Of a stretch of DNA of 6,496 nucleotides, positions 5,514 to 6,496 are shown piece after piece. A model generated the notes under the pieces. It was not told the origin of the DNA. It was given only the letters and a program-made list of their open reading frames with translations, and made no database searches. The position numbers and the translations under genes are program-made. Source of the stretch: UKL13-2 sp031431435 (GTDB lineage: Bacteria; Pseudomonadota; Gammaproteobacteria; Burkholderiales; Usitatibacteraceae); NCBI GenBank assembly GCA_031431435.1, contig JANPDI010000213.1:1-6496 (forward strand). The letters run 5' to 3'. Every line of letters starts with the position of its first letter. Positions within the stretch are counted from its first letter, which is position 1.

Positions 5514-6496
5514 ATGTCGCCCGAACAACACACAAACCTGATCGCCGATATCCGCAATCAAGATGTAAAACTCAAGGCGTGGTGCGCTTTTTCAGCCACA
5601 AATGCTTCAAACACCCCGCCGAATGGCGACTTTGCCATTCAGTCTGATCATTTGCAAAACGTCACCGTTGGGGTGAAAGACATCATCGATGTCGCCGGGT
5701 TGCCGACCAAATGCGGCTCCGCCATTTATGATCATGCCAATGCGGCCACTGTCGATGCCGCGTGTGTATCGATGATGCGCGCGGGTGGGGCGGTGATCGT
5801 CGGCAAAACGGTCACCACCGAATTGGCGATGTTTGTTCCCGCCGACACACGTAACCCGGTCAACCTCGACTACTCGCCCGGCGGCTCGTCGGCCGGATCC
5901 GCCGCGGCGGTTGCCGCCGGCCATGTGGACATCGCCATCGGCACCCAAACAGCCGGCTCGATCCTGCGCCCGGCGGCGTATTGCGGTGTGTTTGGTTTCA
6001 AACCGTCATTTGGGTTGGTGCCGCGCACCGGCGTAAAAGTGCAGTCAGAAACGCTCGACACGGTGGGTGTTTTTGCGAGAAGCATTGAACACTGCGCGGC
6101 GTGGCTGGCGGCGATGATCGGCTCACCGGCATCGCTTTCCCCAAATCACGCGGGGCGCAAACTAAGAATTGGCGTTGTGACCAACTTCGATGCATATGCC
6201 AGCGAAGACATGTTGGCCGCCGTTGCCCACGCACGGCGGGCCCTCGTTAGCGCGGGTCACGACATTATTGAACTGACGTTGCCTGAACGGCTCGCACAAC
6301 TACATACGCAACAAATGATCATTCAACAAGTCGAGTCAGCACGCGCCTATCATGCCGAACGCACACAACACCATGCCCTGCTGACGCCGGCTATTGCCAC
6401 CGCGCTGGATGAAGGCGCACGCATTACCGACAACACCTATCGGCGCGCGATGGCCGCCGCTGACGAGGCGCGCCTGGTTGCGGATGAACTGTTCAA
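5514..6496 (+). CDS. Amidase-signature family enzyme (C-terminus beyond window)
   Basis: The frame opens at ATG 5514 and stays open to the last base: 327 codons plus two bases, with no stop. Amidase-signature enzymes hydrolyse or transfer amides with a Ser-cisSer-Lys triad. All three positions are visible: Lys55 in VGVKDIIDVAGLPT, cis-Ser125 in SPGGSSAGSAAA, and nucleophile Ser149 in GTQTAGSILRPAAYCGVFGF. The 24-residue gap between the two serines equals that in FAAH. GTQTAGS replaces the commoner GTDTGGS, a variant I associate with stand-alone amidases and not with GatA. The substrate cannot be told. The start lies 4 bases after the ffh stop without a clear ribosome binding site, which suggests translational coupling to ffh. 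About 100-150 residues of a typical 430-490-residue enzyme are probably missing at the window edge. Confidence 0.9.
   Translation, partial: MSPEQHTNLIADIRNQDVKLKAWCAFSATNASNTPPNGDFAIQSDHLQNVTVGVKDIIDVAGLPTKCGSAIYDHANAATVDAACVSMMRAGGAVIVGKTVTTELAMFVPADTRNPVNLDYSPGGSSAGSAAAVAAGHVDIAIGTQTAGSILRPAAYCGVFGFKPSFGLVPRTGVKVQSETLDTVGVFARSIEHCAAWLAAMIGSPASLSPNHAGRKLRIGVVTNFDAYASEDMLAAVAHARRALVSAGHDIIELTLPERLAQLHTQQMIIQQVESARAYHAERTQHHALLTPAIATALDEGARITDNTYRRAMAAADEARLVADELF

Overview
The window looks like chromosomal DNA from a Gram-negative proteobacterium, probably beta or gamma. It encodes a type II secretion pseudopilin (GspG), and a CorB/YfjD-type CBS membrane protein and a YpjD-type membrane protein lie divergently upstream of ffh, the arrangement known from Escherichia coli. 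GC content appears moderately high. The species cannot be named from the sequence alone.

Layout. At the left edge gspG (16-471, +) is complete and converges on corB (893-2155, -). The 421 bases between them hold no gene. They are almost filled by a modular array of imperfect repeats (489-892), each unit centred on a GC-rich hairpin. On the minus strand, in transcription order, come ypjD (2993-3829), a higBA-type toxin-antitoxin pair (2576-2854 and 2268-2567) and corB. The toxin-antitoxin pair sits between two genes that are adjacent in E. coli. It has its own candidate promoter with a perfect inverted repeat. ffh (4115-5509, +) is divergent from ypjD, and the 285 bases between them carry a 109-bp inverted pair of REP-like hairpins (3914-4022). 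Four bases after ffh an amidase-signature enzyme begins (5514) and runs off the right edge.

How the parts relate. ffh (signal recognition particle), corB and ypjD are core genes concerned with the inner membrane. higBA and the repeats look like accessory insertions into that backbone. The repeat array at 489-892 and the repeat pair at 3914-4022 share one hairpin architecture, and paired substitutions keep the stem intact, so they are probably two branches of one dispersed repeat family.

No wholly new gene system is evident. The best leads are the modular repeat array, the paired stem changes between the two repeat clusters, the higBA insertion with its operator, and the amidase placed directly after ffh.
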